DNA from: JAPPHA01 sp965242975
GTDB lineage: Bacteria; Pseudomonadota; Alphaproteobacteria; Rhodobacterales; Rhodobacteraceae
Assembly: GCA_965242975.1 (NCBI GenBank)
Contig: CBDETS010000007.1
Coordinates: 3,224,001 to 3,288,000, forward strand
Length of the DNA: 64,000 nt
Direction: 5' to 3'
Each line of letters begins with the position of its first letter. Within the stretch, counting starts at the first letter, position 1. A program made the translations under genes and the position numbers. A model generated the notes under the pieces. It worked only from the letters and a program-made list of their open reading frames with translations. It made no database searches and was not told where the DNA came from. Shown piece by piece: positions 1-8,007 of this stretch.

Positions 1-224
1 ACCGGACCGGCACCGAGTTGACCCGCAGGGTACAGCTTCATGGTCAGGGTACCACCGGACCGTTTTTCGATCTCTTCGCCGAACCACGTGAACATGACCG
101 TGTTCGTGTGGTGTTGAGGCGGAACGAATGTCGCGACGCTCAATTCTTCCGCGGACGCCGTGTGCGCGGACACGCCGAGTGCGGTCGCCAGTGCCATGAC
201 CAGGCCGAGACGGGTGTTTGACAT
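1..224 (-). CDS. TRAP transporter DctP-type solute-binding protein, partial
   Basis: This is the N-terminal 74 residues of a periplasmic substrate-binding protein; the rest lies left of the window. It starts at ATG 224 behind a GGAG ribosome site. Residues 1-25 form a Sec signal peptide ending near HTASAEE, followed by mature sequence with FVPPQHHTN, then the typical DctP segment LYPAGQLGAG. DctP proteins deliver organic anions to a DctQM membrane pair, which is probably encoded further left. It is divergent from the GntR gene starting at 431, and the 207-bp gap holds three GGGATCC-type sites, so control by that regulator is likely. The substrate cannot be read from this fragment; a sulfated or sulfonated compound is inferred from the neighbours. 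Confidence 0.85.
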   Translation of the reverse strand, partial: MSNTRLGLVMALATALGVSAHTASAEELSVATFVPPQHHTNTVMFTWFGEEIEKRSGGTLTMKLYPAGQLGAGP

Positions 225-264
225 GATTTTCTCCTTCGGGGTTGGTTCGGGCAGCACGAGTGAC

Positions 265-276
265 TTGGGATCCCAA
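265..276. promoter_or_regulatory. GGGATCCC operator, site 1 (TTGGGATCCCAA)
   Basis: A perfect 12-bp palindrome, 41 bp upstream of the dctP-like start and 155 bp upstream of the GntR start. The same core recurs at 340, 3178, 3241, 7741 and 7802. It is probably bound by the GntR/FCD protein encoded at 431-1201; this is inference from position and recurrence. Confidence 0.65.
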
Positions 277-339
277 TGGAATGCGCAGCGCCGCCAAAAA
301 ACCGTCGGTGCATTTGATTTCAGCTGATAATTGCAAAGA

Positions 340-349
340 CGGGATCCCG
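340..349. promoter_or_regulatory. GGGATCCC operator, site 2 (CGGGATCCCG)
   Basis: A 10-bp perfect palindrome with the same GGGATCCC core. Its centre is 74 bp from site 1 (about seven helical turns), so both would face the same side of the DNA. Confidence 0.6.
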
Positions 350-403
350 TTTCAAGTCGAAAGGCGGGTTCATAGCCAAATTTTGCCCGCCCGCCTTGAC
401 TTC

Positions 404-412
404 GGGATCCAA
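404..412. promoter_or_regulatory. GGGATCC degenerate operator, site 3
   Basis: GGGATCCAA lacks the last C of the palindrome. It lies 63 bp (six turns) from site 2 and 19 bp before the GntR ATG, which suits autorepression. It is weaker than the other sites and could be chance. Confidence 0.4.
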
Positions 413-430
413 TTGATAACCAATGCGGGA

Positions 431-1201
431 ATGGAATCCATCGACACTGAACTCGCGGCACGGATCCGGCAGGATATCATCCTGGGGGCCTACAACGCGG
501 GCGAGCGGGTCTCGGAAATTCAGCTTTGTGAAAACTACGACGTCTCGCGGACGCCCGTTCGGCTGGCCTTGCGCCTGCTTGAGCGCGAAGGGGTCATTCG
601 CCGCGGGGAAGGTCGTGGTTACCGGGTTCAAAGCCCCACGGTCGAGGACATCCTTCAGGCCGTCGAGGTCCGCGGCCATCTCGAAAGTCTTGCGGCGCGG
701 CTGACGGCTCAGAGTCCCGGTCGCACCGATCACTTGCCCGGGATGGCCCGCGCCATCGAAACGATCGACGCGGCGATCGAAGAACTTGCATGTCTTGGCG
801 GGCTTGACGAGGCCGTGATCAGGAGGGCGCAGGGAGCAAACAAGGTGTTCCACTCCGCGATCCTTTCGGCCTGCGGCAACGATTACGTCGGTTACACCTG
901 CAAGCAAATCAGCCACTTGCCCATGCTGGCGGTGGGGTCGATGGTTTTCGATCGTACCGTCGGGGACACACCCGAACATTTCGAACGCGGCCTGTTCAGG
1001 CTTCGGCTGGGAAACGCGCAGCATCGGGTGATCTTCGAGGCCATCGAAAAAGGGCATCCGGTGCGCGCGGAGGGAATGATGCGCGAACATTCACACACAA
1101 TGATCGAATACATCCAGACCTTCGAGAAGCGGGACGAAAGCCTGACCGTTGCGGATCTGGTCGCGTACTCGGCATCCGAACCGCTTCCCTCGATCTCCTG
1201 A
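431..1201 (+). CDS. GntR-family (FCD) transcriptional regulator
   Basis: A 256-residue regulator of the FadR/FCD subgroup. Residues about 10-68 are the winged helix-turn-helix, with the hallmark stretch YDVSRTPVRLALRLLEREG followed by the wing GRGYRV. Residues about 75-215 form the all-helical FCD ligand domain, starting VEDILQAVEVRGHLES. The reading frame is open further upstream, but ATG 431 (MESIDTELAARIRQDI) begins just before the DNA-binding helices and is preferred. It is divergent from the TRAP binding protein and convergent with the sulfatase. Palindromes GGGATCCC upstream of this gene, the sulfatase and the alkylsulfatase suggest that it controls all of them and itself. The effector, probably an acid released from the imported ester, is unknown. 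Confidence 0.9.
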   Translation: MESIDTELAARIRQDIILGAYNAGERVSEIQLCENYDVSRTPVRLALRLLEREGVIRRGEGRGYRVQSPTVEDILQAVEVRGHLESLAARLTAQSPGRTDHLPGMARAIETIDAAIEELACLGGLDEAVIRRAQGANKVFHSAILSACGNDYVGYTCKQISHLPMLAVGSMVFDRTVGDTPEHFERGLFRLRLGNAQHRVIFEAIEKGHPVRAEGMMREHSHTMIEYIQTFEKRDESLTVADLVAYSASEPLPSIS

Positions 1202-1207
1202 GGCGGT

Positions 1208-1225
1208 GTGCGGGAGCGCCCGCAC
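1208..1225. terminator. Stem-loop between convergent gntR and sulfatase genes
   Basis: GTGCGGG and CCCGCAC form a perfect 7-bp stem around the tetraloop AGCG, 6 bases after the GntR stop and in the 85-bp gap between convergent genes. There is no clear U tract, so it is a weak or bidirectional terminator candidate. Confidence 0.5.
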
Positions 1226-1286
1226 CCACACGCTCAACACGACGCGGCGAACACATCTCCCGACGCGCCTGAAAGGCTGATTCCGC

Positions 1287-2924
1287 TCAGTTCGCGTTCA
1301 ATGGTTTTCGAACAGGCAGGATTCCCGGATCCTTGCCCGCCGCGTCGTTCTCATCCCAATAGCCGATCAGAACGCCGAGTTGCTCTTCCAAGCCGGTCAT
1401 TTGAAGATTGCGTTCCTCTGACCAGGTTTCGCGCTGGCGATATTGCAACGACCACTCGGCAAGCTTGTTGAACATCACCTGGCGGACGTCGGCGTGCTCG
1501 GGACTGCGCCCGAGATCGATCAACTCGTCCGGATCATTGACCAGGTCGAACAGTACCGGCGCAAACCCCGGGGCGTACACATATTTCCACCGGGTCGTGG
1601 CGATCATGAAGGACCGGCAGTCGAGTGGCGTTCTGCCGGTCTCCGGACGGAACACCTGGCAGGAATAGTCGTACTCGCTGATGACATGGTCCCGCCAATC
1701 GGTCACCTCACCACGGATTTTCGGCATCAGTGAACGTCCGTTCAGGATGTGCGCGGCGACCTCGCCACCGAAGTAATCGACGAACGTCGGGATCAGGTCG
1801 ATCGCCTCCACCAGCGAACAATCGACCGTTCCCCGCGTTACATCGGCGGCGGCGCCGGGGTCCACGATTATCAAGGGAATCCTGACCGAGGGGTCGTGGA
1901 AGTAGTCCTTGTCTCCCATCCAGTGGTCACCGAGATAATCTCCGTGGTCGGACGTAAATACGATCATCGTATCGTCGAGCAGGCCGCGCTCGTCCATGAA
2001 CCGGAACAGGGTCCCGAGCTGATCGTCGATCTGTGAAACCAGCCCCATGTAGGAGGCGACGATCGTTTCCCTGGCGGCTTCCTTGCTGAATGTCCGTCCC
2101 GAGACCCGGTCCATGAAATGCCTGGCGAGTGGATTCGGATCGGCCAGTTCCGCCTCCGACCTGACCGCCGGGATCACGTCTCCGGACGAATACATGTCGT
2201 TGTACGGCGCGGGCGCGACATAGGGCCAGTGCGGTTTTATGTACGACAGGTGGAGCAGCCAGGGCGTTTCGCCATCGTCCTCGGACAGAAACTCCATCGC
2301 GCGCCGGGTCATGTAGGGCGTCTCGGAGTCTTCATCGGAGACCCTGGCCGGCAAGTTCACCTGGTCATTGAAGAATCCGGATCGGACGCCCCCGTCGGTT
2401 TCGACCGAGTTGGCTGCCCAGTGCCAGGGATTGTCGTCTTCGGTATATCCTTTTGACTTGAGGTAATTGTTGTACGCCAGATCTTCGCGAACCATCGTGT
2501 CCGGATGAACGCCGTCGTCCCGCTCAACCACCTCGAAACCGCCTTGCGCATGATGCACGCCAACCGCGCTGTCGGCGTCGATTCCCAGCCTCGCCATGCC
2601 CTCCCTGTCGGGAACGACGTGCGACTTCCCGACCAGAACCGTCCGTACGCCCAGCGGGTTCAGGTGATGTCCGATGTTCTTCTCGCCAATGCGCAGCGGC
2701 GTGAAATTCGAGGCCGCTCCGTGTGACGAGACGTATCGACCGGTATAGATGCTCATGCGGGACGGGCCGCAAACCGGCGACTGGCAGTACGTGTTGGAAA
2801 AGGTTACGCCGCGAGCGGCCAGTGCATCGATGTTCGGTGTCCTGATCGTCGGATGCCCGGTACAGCCCAGATAGTCGAACCTCAGCTGGTCGCACATGAT
2901 GAAGAGAACGTTCTTTCGAGCCAT
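1287..2924 (-). CDS. Type I sulfatase (formylglycine-dependent)
   Basis: A 545-residue sulfatase of the alkaline phosphatase superfamily, hydrolysing organic sulfate esters. The N-terminus KNVLFIMCDQLRFDYLG supplies the first metal ligands. CGPSR with Cys52 is the C-x-P-S-R signature in which cysteine is oxidised to formylglycine. TSDHGDYLGDHW is the second metal-binding motif. No signal peptide is visible, so it should be cytoplasmic, which agrees with uptake of intact esters by the neighbouring TRAP systems. The frame stays open to 3008, but ATG 2924 starts directly at the conserved fold. Two GGGATCCC sites lie 254 and 317 bp upstream. Its maturation needs a sulfatase-modifying enzyme that is not in this window. 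It resembles choline-sulfatase or arylsulfatase-like enzymes; the exact substrate is not readable. Confidence 0.93.
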   Translation of the reverse strand: MARKNVLFIMCDQLRFDYLGCTGHPTIRTPNIDALAARGVTFSNTYCQSPVCGPSRMSIYTGRYVSSHGAASNFTPLRIGEKNIGHHLNPLGVRTVLVGKSHVVPDREGMARLGIDADSAVGVHHAQGGFEVVERDDGVHPDTMVREDLAYNNYLKSKGYTEDDNPWHWAANSVETDGGVRSGFFNDQVNLPARVSDEDSETPYMTRRAMEFLSEDDGETPWLLHLSYIKPHWPYVAPAPYNDMYSSGDVIPAVRSEAELADPNPLARHFMDRVSGRTFSKEAARETIVASYMGLVSQIDDQLGTLFRFMDERGLLDDTMIVFTSDHGDYLGDHWMGDKDYFHDPSVRIPLIIVDPGAAADVTRGTVDCSLVEAIDLIPTFVDYFGGEVAAHILNGRSLMPKIRGEVTDWRDHVISEYDYSCQVFRPETGRTPLDCRSFMIATTRWKYVYAPGFAPVLFDLVNDPDELIDLGRSPEHADVRQVMFNKLAEWSLQYRQRETWSEERNLQMTGLEEQLGVLIGYWDENDAAGKDPGILPVRKPLNAN

Positions 2925-3177
2925 GTGCGAATCACCGTTTTTCGAATCTGTCGCGTCGTCAGGCGGTTTCCGCCGACCGGCCTTGGAAACGGCCGCGGTC
3001 CCGAGCACCGTCGTTGATCACTTCGTTTTCTGCAGGACAAACGGTTAGGCCGCCGGCTTCAGATTGCCCACAGAGCGATTTTTCCACGCATGTCATTGCC
3101 AGGGATCGACAGCAGAGCATGTCAACTTTGTCATCGATGGTTCCAGGATCGACCACGCCAGACTCAGTATCACATGA

Positions 3178-3189
3178 TTGGGATCCCAA
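3178..3189. promoter_or_regulatory. GGGATCCC operator, site 4 (TTGGGATCCCAA)
   Basis: Identical to site 1 over 12 bp, upstream of the minus-strand sulfatase gene. Paired with the next site, with centres 61 bp apart across an AT-rich spacer. Confidence 0.65.
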
Positions 3190-3240
3190 AACAACAATAA
3201 CGGGCTGACTTTCGCTATTTGTTTCAGCAATTTTGCATTA

Positions 3241-3248
3241 GGGATCCC
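3241..3248. promoter_or_regulatory. GGGATCCC operator, site 5
   Basis: GGGATCCC in the context TTAGGGATCCCATTT, 61 bp (centre to centre) from site 4. The same 61-bp spacing recurs for the pair at 7741/7802. Confidence 0.6.
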
Positions 3249-3709
3249 ATTTCTCCACTCGTTGTCCAAATGGCGCGGAGGCGCGAGCCACGGAGCGAAT
3301 CCCGCTCTGCGGGTGGAACTGCAAACGGTGATGGCGGCAAGGGGCCGGGCAAACTCGGGGTCACAGGACGAGGATCAACGCCCCGGTCCCGGCCGTCGCA
3401 CGAGACGTCCCGCACCCTCGGCACGCGAGATCGCCGAAGTCGTGAAGGGGTGACGTCAACACATCCGGAATCGAGAGCCCGCCCCTGGTGTTCTCGAATT
3501 GAAGTGATCCCGTTCCCCGGCAACATCCGCCAGGCCTTCGGCTTCCCGGCCTCTCATGTCCGCGTGATCATCGGCGAAGGCGGCCTGGCCAAATCTGATA
3601 CATCCGAATCCACCGGCGCTGCGGAAGCCATTCTGACCGATTTCCGGTTTCGAAAAAAGAGCGGCGGTTGCGAAACGTCGGCAAACCGCCATGCTTCCCG
3701 GGAGGCTCG
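3249..3709. other. Gap without recognisable gene
   Basis: About 460 bp between the operator pair upstream of the sulfatase and the stop of the TRAP permease. Several frames are open but none has a credible start, ribosome site or family resemblance. No strong hairpin was seen. Confidence 0.5.
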
Positions 3710-6088
3710 TCACGAACTTGTGGAGGCACTCGCCGGGTCGTCATCCGCCTTCCTGTTCCTGGCGACATGCAATCCAAGCCACGCGATGGAAGCAGCAATG
3801 GCGACACCTTGGACAACCGGATCAGTAGCCAGGAGCAGTACGGCCAGCGCAAGCCGCATGCCGGTATCCCAGAATGGAAGCCTTGTGAGGTCGTAACGCG
3901 CCAAGGCGCTTGCCAGAAGATAGAGCGACACCACCAGCCGAAGCAGTAGCCAGCCAAGCGCTCCCCAATGCACCTGGCCGTCGTAGCCGGGCAGGTACCT
4001 GATTTCGCTGCCGTCGCTGGCACTCGGGTCAATCACCGCCGCTTCGATCAAGAGGATTTCCGGGTACAGCGCGAACACGAATGGAATGACGAACATCACA
4101 ATCCCGACCTTGACCGCCGAAAAACCCGTCGACATCGGCTCCGCATTCGTAATCGACGCCGCCGCGAAAGCTGCAATCGCGACCGGTGGCGTGATTGCCG
4201 ACGCAACGGCAAAGTAGAAAATGAACATGTTCGCGGCAAAGATCGAGACACCCAACCCCGCCAGCATCGGCCCCATCAGGAGGGCAACATTGATGTAGGC
4301 CGGAACAGCCGGCATCCCCATCCCGAGAAGCAATGCGAGCAGCATCGTCACGAACAAGGCGACGAACTGGAAAAATATCGAGCCTCCCGCCCCGAGGTTA
4401 AGGCTTTGCAGCCATTGCAGGACATCGAGCGAAATAAAGAATGGCATTCCCGTGAACTTGAGGCAGAAGTCGATGATCGAGACCGCAAGGAACATCAGGT
4501 AAAGCGTTGAAATCAGGATCCCTGCGTCAGAAATCGAGTCCAGCAGCTTCTTCGGCCGCGCACGCATTTGAGGGTCCAAAAACAGGGCAAAACACAATAT
4601 TATGACGGCCCACCATCCTGCGCTGCCTGCGTCTCCCGCGGCATTCTGAATGAGCTTCAGGAACCAGGGGAGACCCTGCACCTGGCAGGCGCCGCTCTCC
4701 GAGAACGTGCGCTCGGCGCCGAGAAGCCAGCCGACGGGTCCGCAGCCGATACTTTCCTTGCTGGCCAGCAACAAGAACAGAATGACCAGGATCGGCAGGA
4801 AGATCATCACGAGGTTGTAGATGTCCTGGCGATCCAGATGCATGTCTTCGGTCAGTTCGCCAATCGCCGTGATCTTCTGCCTGCGCGCCTGGAACACCAC
4901 CGAAAGAAACAGGCACAGGAAATAGGCAAATGCCGGTAAGGCGGCCGCGATGATCACCTCGTTGTAGGGAACCCCGGTAAGCGACGCCAGAACGAAGGCG
5001 GCGACACCCATGACCGGCGGCATGATCGAGCCTCCGGACGACGCCGCGGCCTCCATGCCTCCGGCGAATACGCGGGAAAACCCTCGCTTGATCATCATGG
5101 GTATGGTCAACACGCCCGTCGACAGCACGTTGACGATCGGCCCGCCGGAGATCGTCCCGAACAGGGCCGAGGAAACGATCGCGGCATGTGCCGGCCCACC
5201 GCGCAGATTCCTGGTCCAGCGGAATGCCAGCTTGATCAGCGACTTGCCTCCGGCCGAGGCCCCGAACAAGGCCCCGAGGATCAGGTACGGGAAGATCTCG
5301 TTCAGGATGATGTCCATGAAACGCCCGAGCAGACCGGAGGCATTGTTGACCAGGATGTCGTGCACCCTCGGCCTGCCGTCGGATAACAATCGTGGCTCGC
5401 CACCGATCTTTGTCACGAGGTATTTGTTGATGTCCTCGGTGCCGAAAAAATACCAGATCAGCACCGTTCCGATCGTATAGGCGGCAACCAAAATCGCCAC
5501 GATGACCAGCGGCAGCCCCCAGACCTTGATGTTGTAGGAAAGGAACACGACGATCGCCAACCCGACGATCAGGACAATCCAACCCCCGGTCGTGCTGACA
5601 CATTTGGGGTCGTCCACCGTCGTTGGCTCTGGCAAACCGAACAGGACCGCGTTTTCTTTTTCGATCTTCAAACTCTCGGCGATCAGGCGAGCGCGTTCGC
5701 CCGTGATCTGATCGATGATGCAGACCGACTCGATTTCGACCAGGTAGACGATTGAAATCGTGAGGGCCATGATCACCAGCGCTGCATCCATGAACAAGCC
5801 AAAGCGGCGTTGCAGAGCGCCCTTGTTTGCCCATGCGCGCCACATGGAATGGTGCAGCGCAACGATCACCATCATGAGTGCGAACGCCAAGGGATAATAG
5901 TATTCGAACGGAAATCTTCGGATTATGAAGTCCGGGTTGCCGGAAAGATCTTCGGCCAACTGGTCAAGCCCCGGAATGCCCGGCATGGCATTGATCATGC
6001 CAAGCACAACCAGGAAGGCCGCCAGCCAATAGATCAGCCGCAGCACCAGGCCGTCAGAATTCGGGGAAGAACTTTCCTCCTGTGGCAT
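3710..6088 (-). CDS. TRAP transporter fused permease (4TM/12TM, TAXI type)
   Basis: A 792-residue membrane protein fusing the small DctQ-like and large DctM-like subunits, as in TAXI TRAP systems. The first ~250 residues have about five to six hydrophobic segments (LIYWLAAFLVVLGMI, FALMMVIVALHH, AALVIMALTISIVYLV). The DctM half follows, with SGLLGRFMDIILNEIFPYL, GGSIMPPVMGVAAFVLA and ALLLGMGMPAVPAYI, motifs typical of the family. It imports its substrate by sodium symport together with the TAXI binding protein encoded just upstream (80 bp away, same strand), so the two form one operon. The start ATG 6088 has GGAGG about ten bases before it (CAGGAGGAAAG). Confidence 0.95.
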   Translation of the reverse strand: MPQEESSSPNSDGLVLRLIYWLAAFLVVLGMINAMPGIPGLDQLAEDLSGNPDFIIRRFPFEYYYPLAFALMMVIVALHHSMWRAWANKGALQRRFGLFMDAALVIMALTISIVYLVEIESVCIIDQITGERARLIAESLKIEKENAVLFGLPEPTTVDDPKCVSTTGGWIVLIVGLAIVVFLSYNIKVWGLPLVIVAILVAAYTIGTVLIWYFFGTEDINKYLVTKIGGEPRLLSDGRPRVHDILVNNASGLLGRFMDIILNEIFPYLILGALFGASAGGKSLIKLAFRWTRNLRGGPAHAAIVSSALFGTISGGPIVNVLSTGVLTIPMMIKRGFSRVFAGGMEAAASSGGSIMPPVMGVAAFVLASLTGVPYNEVIIAAALPAFAYFLCLFLSVVFQARRQKITAIGELTEDMHLDRQDIYNLVMIFLPILVILFLLLASKESIGCGPVGWLLGAERTFSESGACQVQGLPWFLKLIQNAAGDAGSAGWWAVIILCFALFLDPQMRARPKKLLDSISDAGILISTLYLMFLAVSIIDFCLKFTGMPFFISLDVLQWLQSLNLGAGGSIFFQFVALFVTMLLALLLGMGMPAVPAYINVALLMGPMLAGLGVSIFAANMFIFYFAVASAITPPVAIAAFAAASITNAEPMSTGFSAVKVGIVMFVIPFVFALYPEILLIEAAVIDPSASDGSEIRYLPGYDGQVHWGALGWLLLRLVVSLYLLASALARYDLTRLPFWDTGMRLALAVLLLATDPVVQGVAIAASIAWLGLHVARNRKADDDPASASTSS

Positions 6089-6168
6089 GGCGGTTCCCGA
6101 CTTCCCTGACGGTTCAGGGGCCGCGGCAACGCCGCGACCCCCAACGTCGATTTTTCACCGCTCCTGCA

Positions 6169-7218
6169 CTAGGGTTTTGCGCAGTCAGGAACGGTCAGGC
6201 CGGCCTCCTCGAACGCAGCAACGGAACCCGGGTGATACTTGAGCGGTACTGCTCCGCACAGCCCCGTCACGGCCACATCGACCGCGCCGACATTGGTCGT
6301 CTTCATGAAAGGTGCCTTCGTCAGAAAGGCATCCACATGTTCAAGCATCGTTGCCGTCAAGGCCTTCGCGGTTTCGAAATCCATGTCCTTGTTGACGACT
6401 TCTGCAGCCACGGTGGAGGGGCTGCGCCACATGCCGTCCTCACTCACGATCGTCAGACCCTTTTGCGGCGGAAGGCTGCTCAGGTCGAAAACAATGGCCG
6501 ATGTGCCGGGGCTCTTGATGTACTTCTGCATCGCTTCACCTTCCCATACATCCTTGGGAATTGACCAGAGCGTCATGTCACCGGCTGCCAATGACCTCGT
6601 GATCCGATTGTCCGGGAACGTGACCGGAAGCATCATGCCATCCGCAGATCCATCCGAAATGGTCTTGGCCATCTGGCCCCAGTTCACCTGAATTCCCTTG
6701 TAATCCTTACCGTCTTCCACACCACTGACCAGCGTCAGGATTTGGCGATCGTTCGTCAGCGCCGCGCCGCGTGGCGGACCGTTGAGAATCGTCTTGCCCG
6801 CGACCGTTTCCCAGCCTTTGACGGATGCGCTGTTGTACGCATAAAGACCGAAGCCGCCATAATTGTACGTGTAGAGAGCCCTGAGATTCCCTGCGAGTTC
6901 GGAGCCTTTTTCCTTTCCAAGGCTGGCGTACGGACCGGCGCCTCGCGACATCAGGAATGTCAGGATCAGCGGTGCACCCGAAACGTCGGTTTTCCCCTCT
7001 GCCACGTTCTCTACCGAGTTGGTCAGCGTTTGACTGTCGGCAACCTGAAAATCTGCGACTCCCGAGGCGGCGGCGGCCTCGGCAAGCGCCGTCATTGCCG
7101 TGAAGGGAACCGTCCCCGGCGGGCCGGTTTCAGCGGTCAATATGGCTTGTGCACAGGCGCCGCTCGCGACAACGCTCACGGCCGCTGCAAGAATTGTCAT
7201 GGTTCTGGTTTTTGGCAT
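6169..7218 (-). CDS. TAXI-family TRAP solute-binding protein
   Basis: A 349-residue periplasmic receptor. ATG 7218 is chosen because GGGAGAACAGAA precedes it and the signal peptide follows (MPKTRTMTILAAAVSVVASG, ending near ACAQA); an in-frame upstream start would bury this signal. The mature protein has TAXI-like features: TAETGPPGTVPFTAMTALAE at the N-terminus, LRALYTYNYGGFGLYAYN in the middle, and a C-terminal VPLKYHPGSVAAFEEAG segment characteristic of the family. It feeds the fused permease downstream. Promoter control probably comes from the 790-bp divergent region shared with the alkylsulfatase gene, which holds two GGGATCCC sites. Confidence 0.93.
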   Translation of the reverse strand: MPKTRTMTILAAAVSVVASGACAQAILTAETGPPGTVPFTAMTALAEAAAASGVADFQVADSQTLTNSVENVAEGKTDVSGAPLILTFLMSRGAGPYASLGKEKGSELAGNLRALYTYNYGGFGLYAYNSASVKGWETVAGKTILNGPPRGAALTNDRQILTLVSGVEDGKDYKGIQVNWGQMAKTISDGSADGMMLPVTFPDNRITRSLAAGDMTLWSIPKDVWEGEAMQKYIKSPGTSAIVFDLSSLPPQKGLTIVSEDGMWRSPSTVAAEVVNKDMDFETAKALTATMLEHVDAFLTKAPFMKTTNVGAVDVAVTGLCGAVPLKYHPGSVAAFEEAGLTVPDCAKP

Positions 7219-7740
7219 TTCTGTTCTCCCTTGATTGCCGGACATTTCAAATACCTGCTGAATTGACTGGCGCACGCGCTCTTTCGGTCAACCTGTGAGG
7301 ACTGGTTCTTTCTCCCGTTCACCTGACGTTGTCGGATTCTGCCCGGGTACGGTCTCCGGGTCCAAAACCGTCGTATCCTCTTCGTCCCGACGCCCGGTTG
7401 CTCTTCGGTCCCGGACGCGTGTCATGCCGTTTCTTCGAAGCGGGCCGCGCGCTGGCTGTCGTGAAGTGACCGTCCGGCCAACCTTTTGGACATGGCACGG
7501 CGCCCATCACGTACGAGCTTTCATGCCGGCGGAATCTGCGTCTTGAATACGGGAGACCGCTTCGCGACACGAGTCCTGGCGCTACTGGTCCGAACGAGAC
7601 CCGCACCGAGATCCGTGAACCGTTGCAGGAACTACGCATTCGTCAAAGTCACTCCTAGCTGTCGGTGCGCGGCACTGGCGAAACCCGGCCATGGGGTCAC
7701 GAATCGAGATGGCCCTCATGTTGATCTTGTTTCCACATTT
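7219..7740. other. Divergent intergenic region, no gene seen
   Basis: This GC-rich part of the gap between the TAXI binding-protein gene and the alkylsulfatase gene shows open frames on both strands but no ribosome site, family motif or convincing codon pattern. It probably contains the leader of the TRAP operon, since the operator pair at 7741-7811 sits more than 500 bp from that gene's start. Confidence 0.45.
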
Positions 7741-7748
7741 GGGATCCC
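7741..7748. promoter_or_regulatory. GGGATCCC operator, site 6
   Basis: Context TTTGGGATCCCTAAT. It is the left member of a pair with centres 61 bp apart, flanking an AT-rich stretch (AAAAAATTAGCATATTTTAA) that probably includes a promoter for the alkylsulfatase gene, the TRAP operon or both. Confidence 0.62.
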
Positions 7749-7801
7749 TAATCAAGAAAAAATTAGCATATTTTAAAGTGTTGCCAAATGATGTTGAAAT
7801 A

Positions 7802-7811
7802 GGGATCCCAA
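7802..7811. promoter_or_regulatory. GGGATCCC operator, site 7
   Basis: Context AATAGGGATCCCAAGT, about 200 bp before the alkylsulfatase start. It shares AGGGATCCCA with site 5 (3240-3249) and the identical 61-bp pair spacing. Confidence 0.62.
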
Positions 7812-8007
7812 GTAGGTAGAGCTTGAGACATCGGGGCGAAAGGATCAAGCCAAGGTTACGGTGGCAATCTGTGCCTCCTGAGCGAGCCAGTGGCGGACCG
7901 CGGCCTTTCCACAGGGGCCAATCAGGTCGGGCAGGTTGATGCCGTATTCGAACGCCCAACCATCATTGCGCCCAATCTCGACGTCACAGGATTGAGAGGA
8001 CTAACCC

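Noticed and set aside
320..1090. Long open frame on the minus strand opposite the GntR gene
   Set aside because: It is antisense to an unmistakable GntR/FCD protein, lacks a ribosome site and has no family-like composition.
3219..3896. Plus-strand open frame of about 225 codons after the operator pair
   Set aside because: Overlaps the end of the TRAP permease gene, is rich in Arg/Ser/Pro as expected of out-of-frame high-GC DNA, and has no motif.
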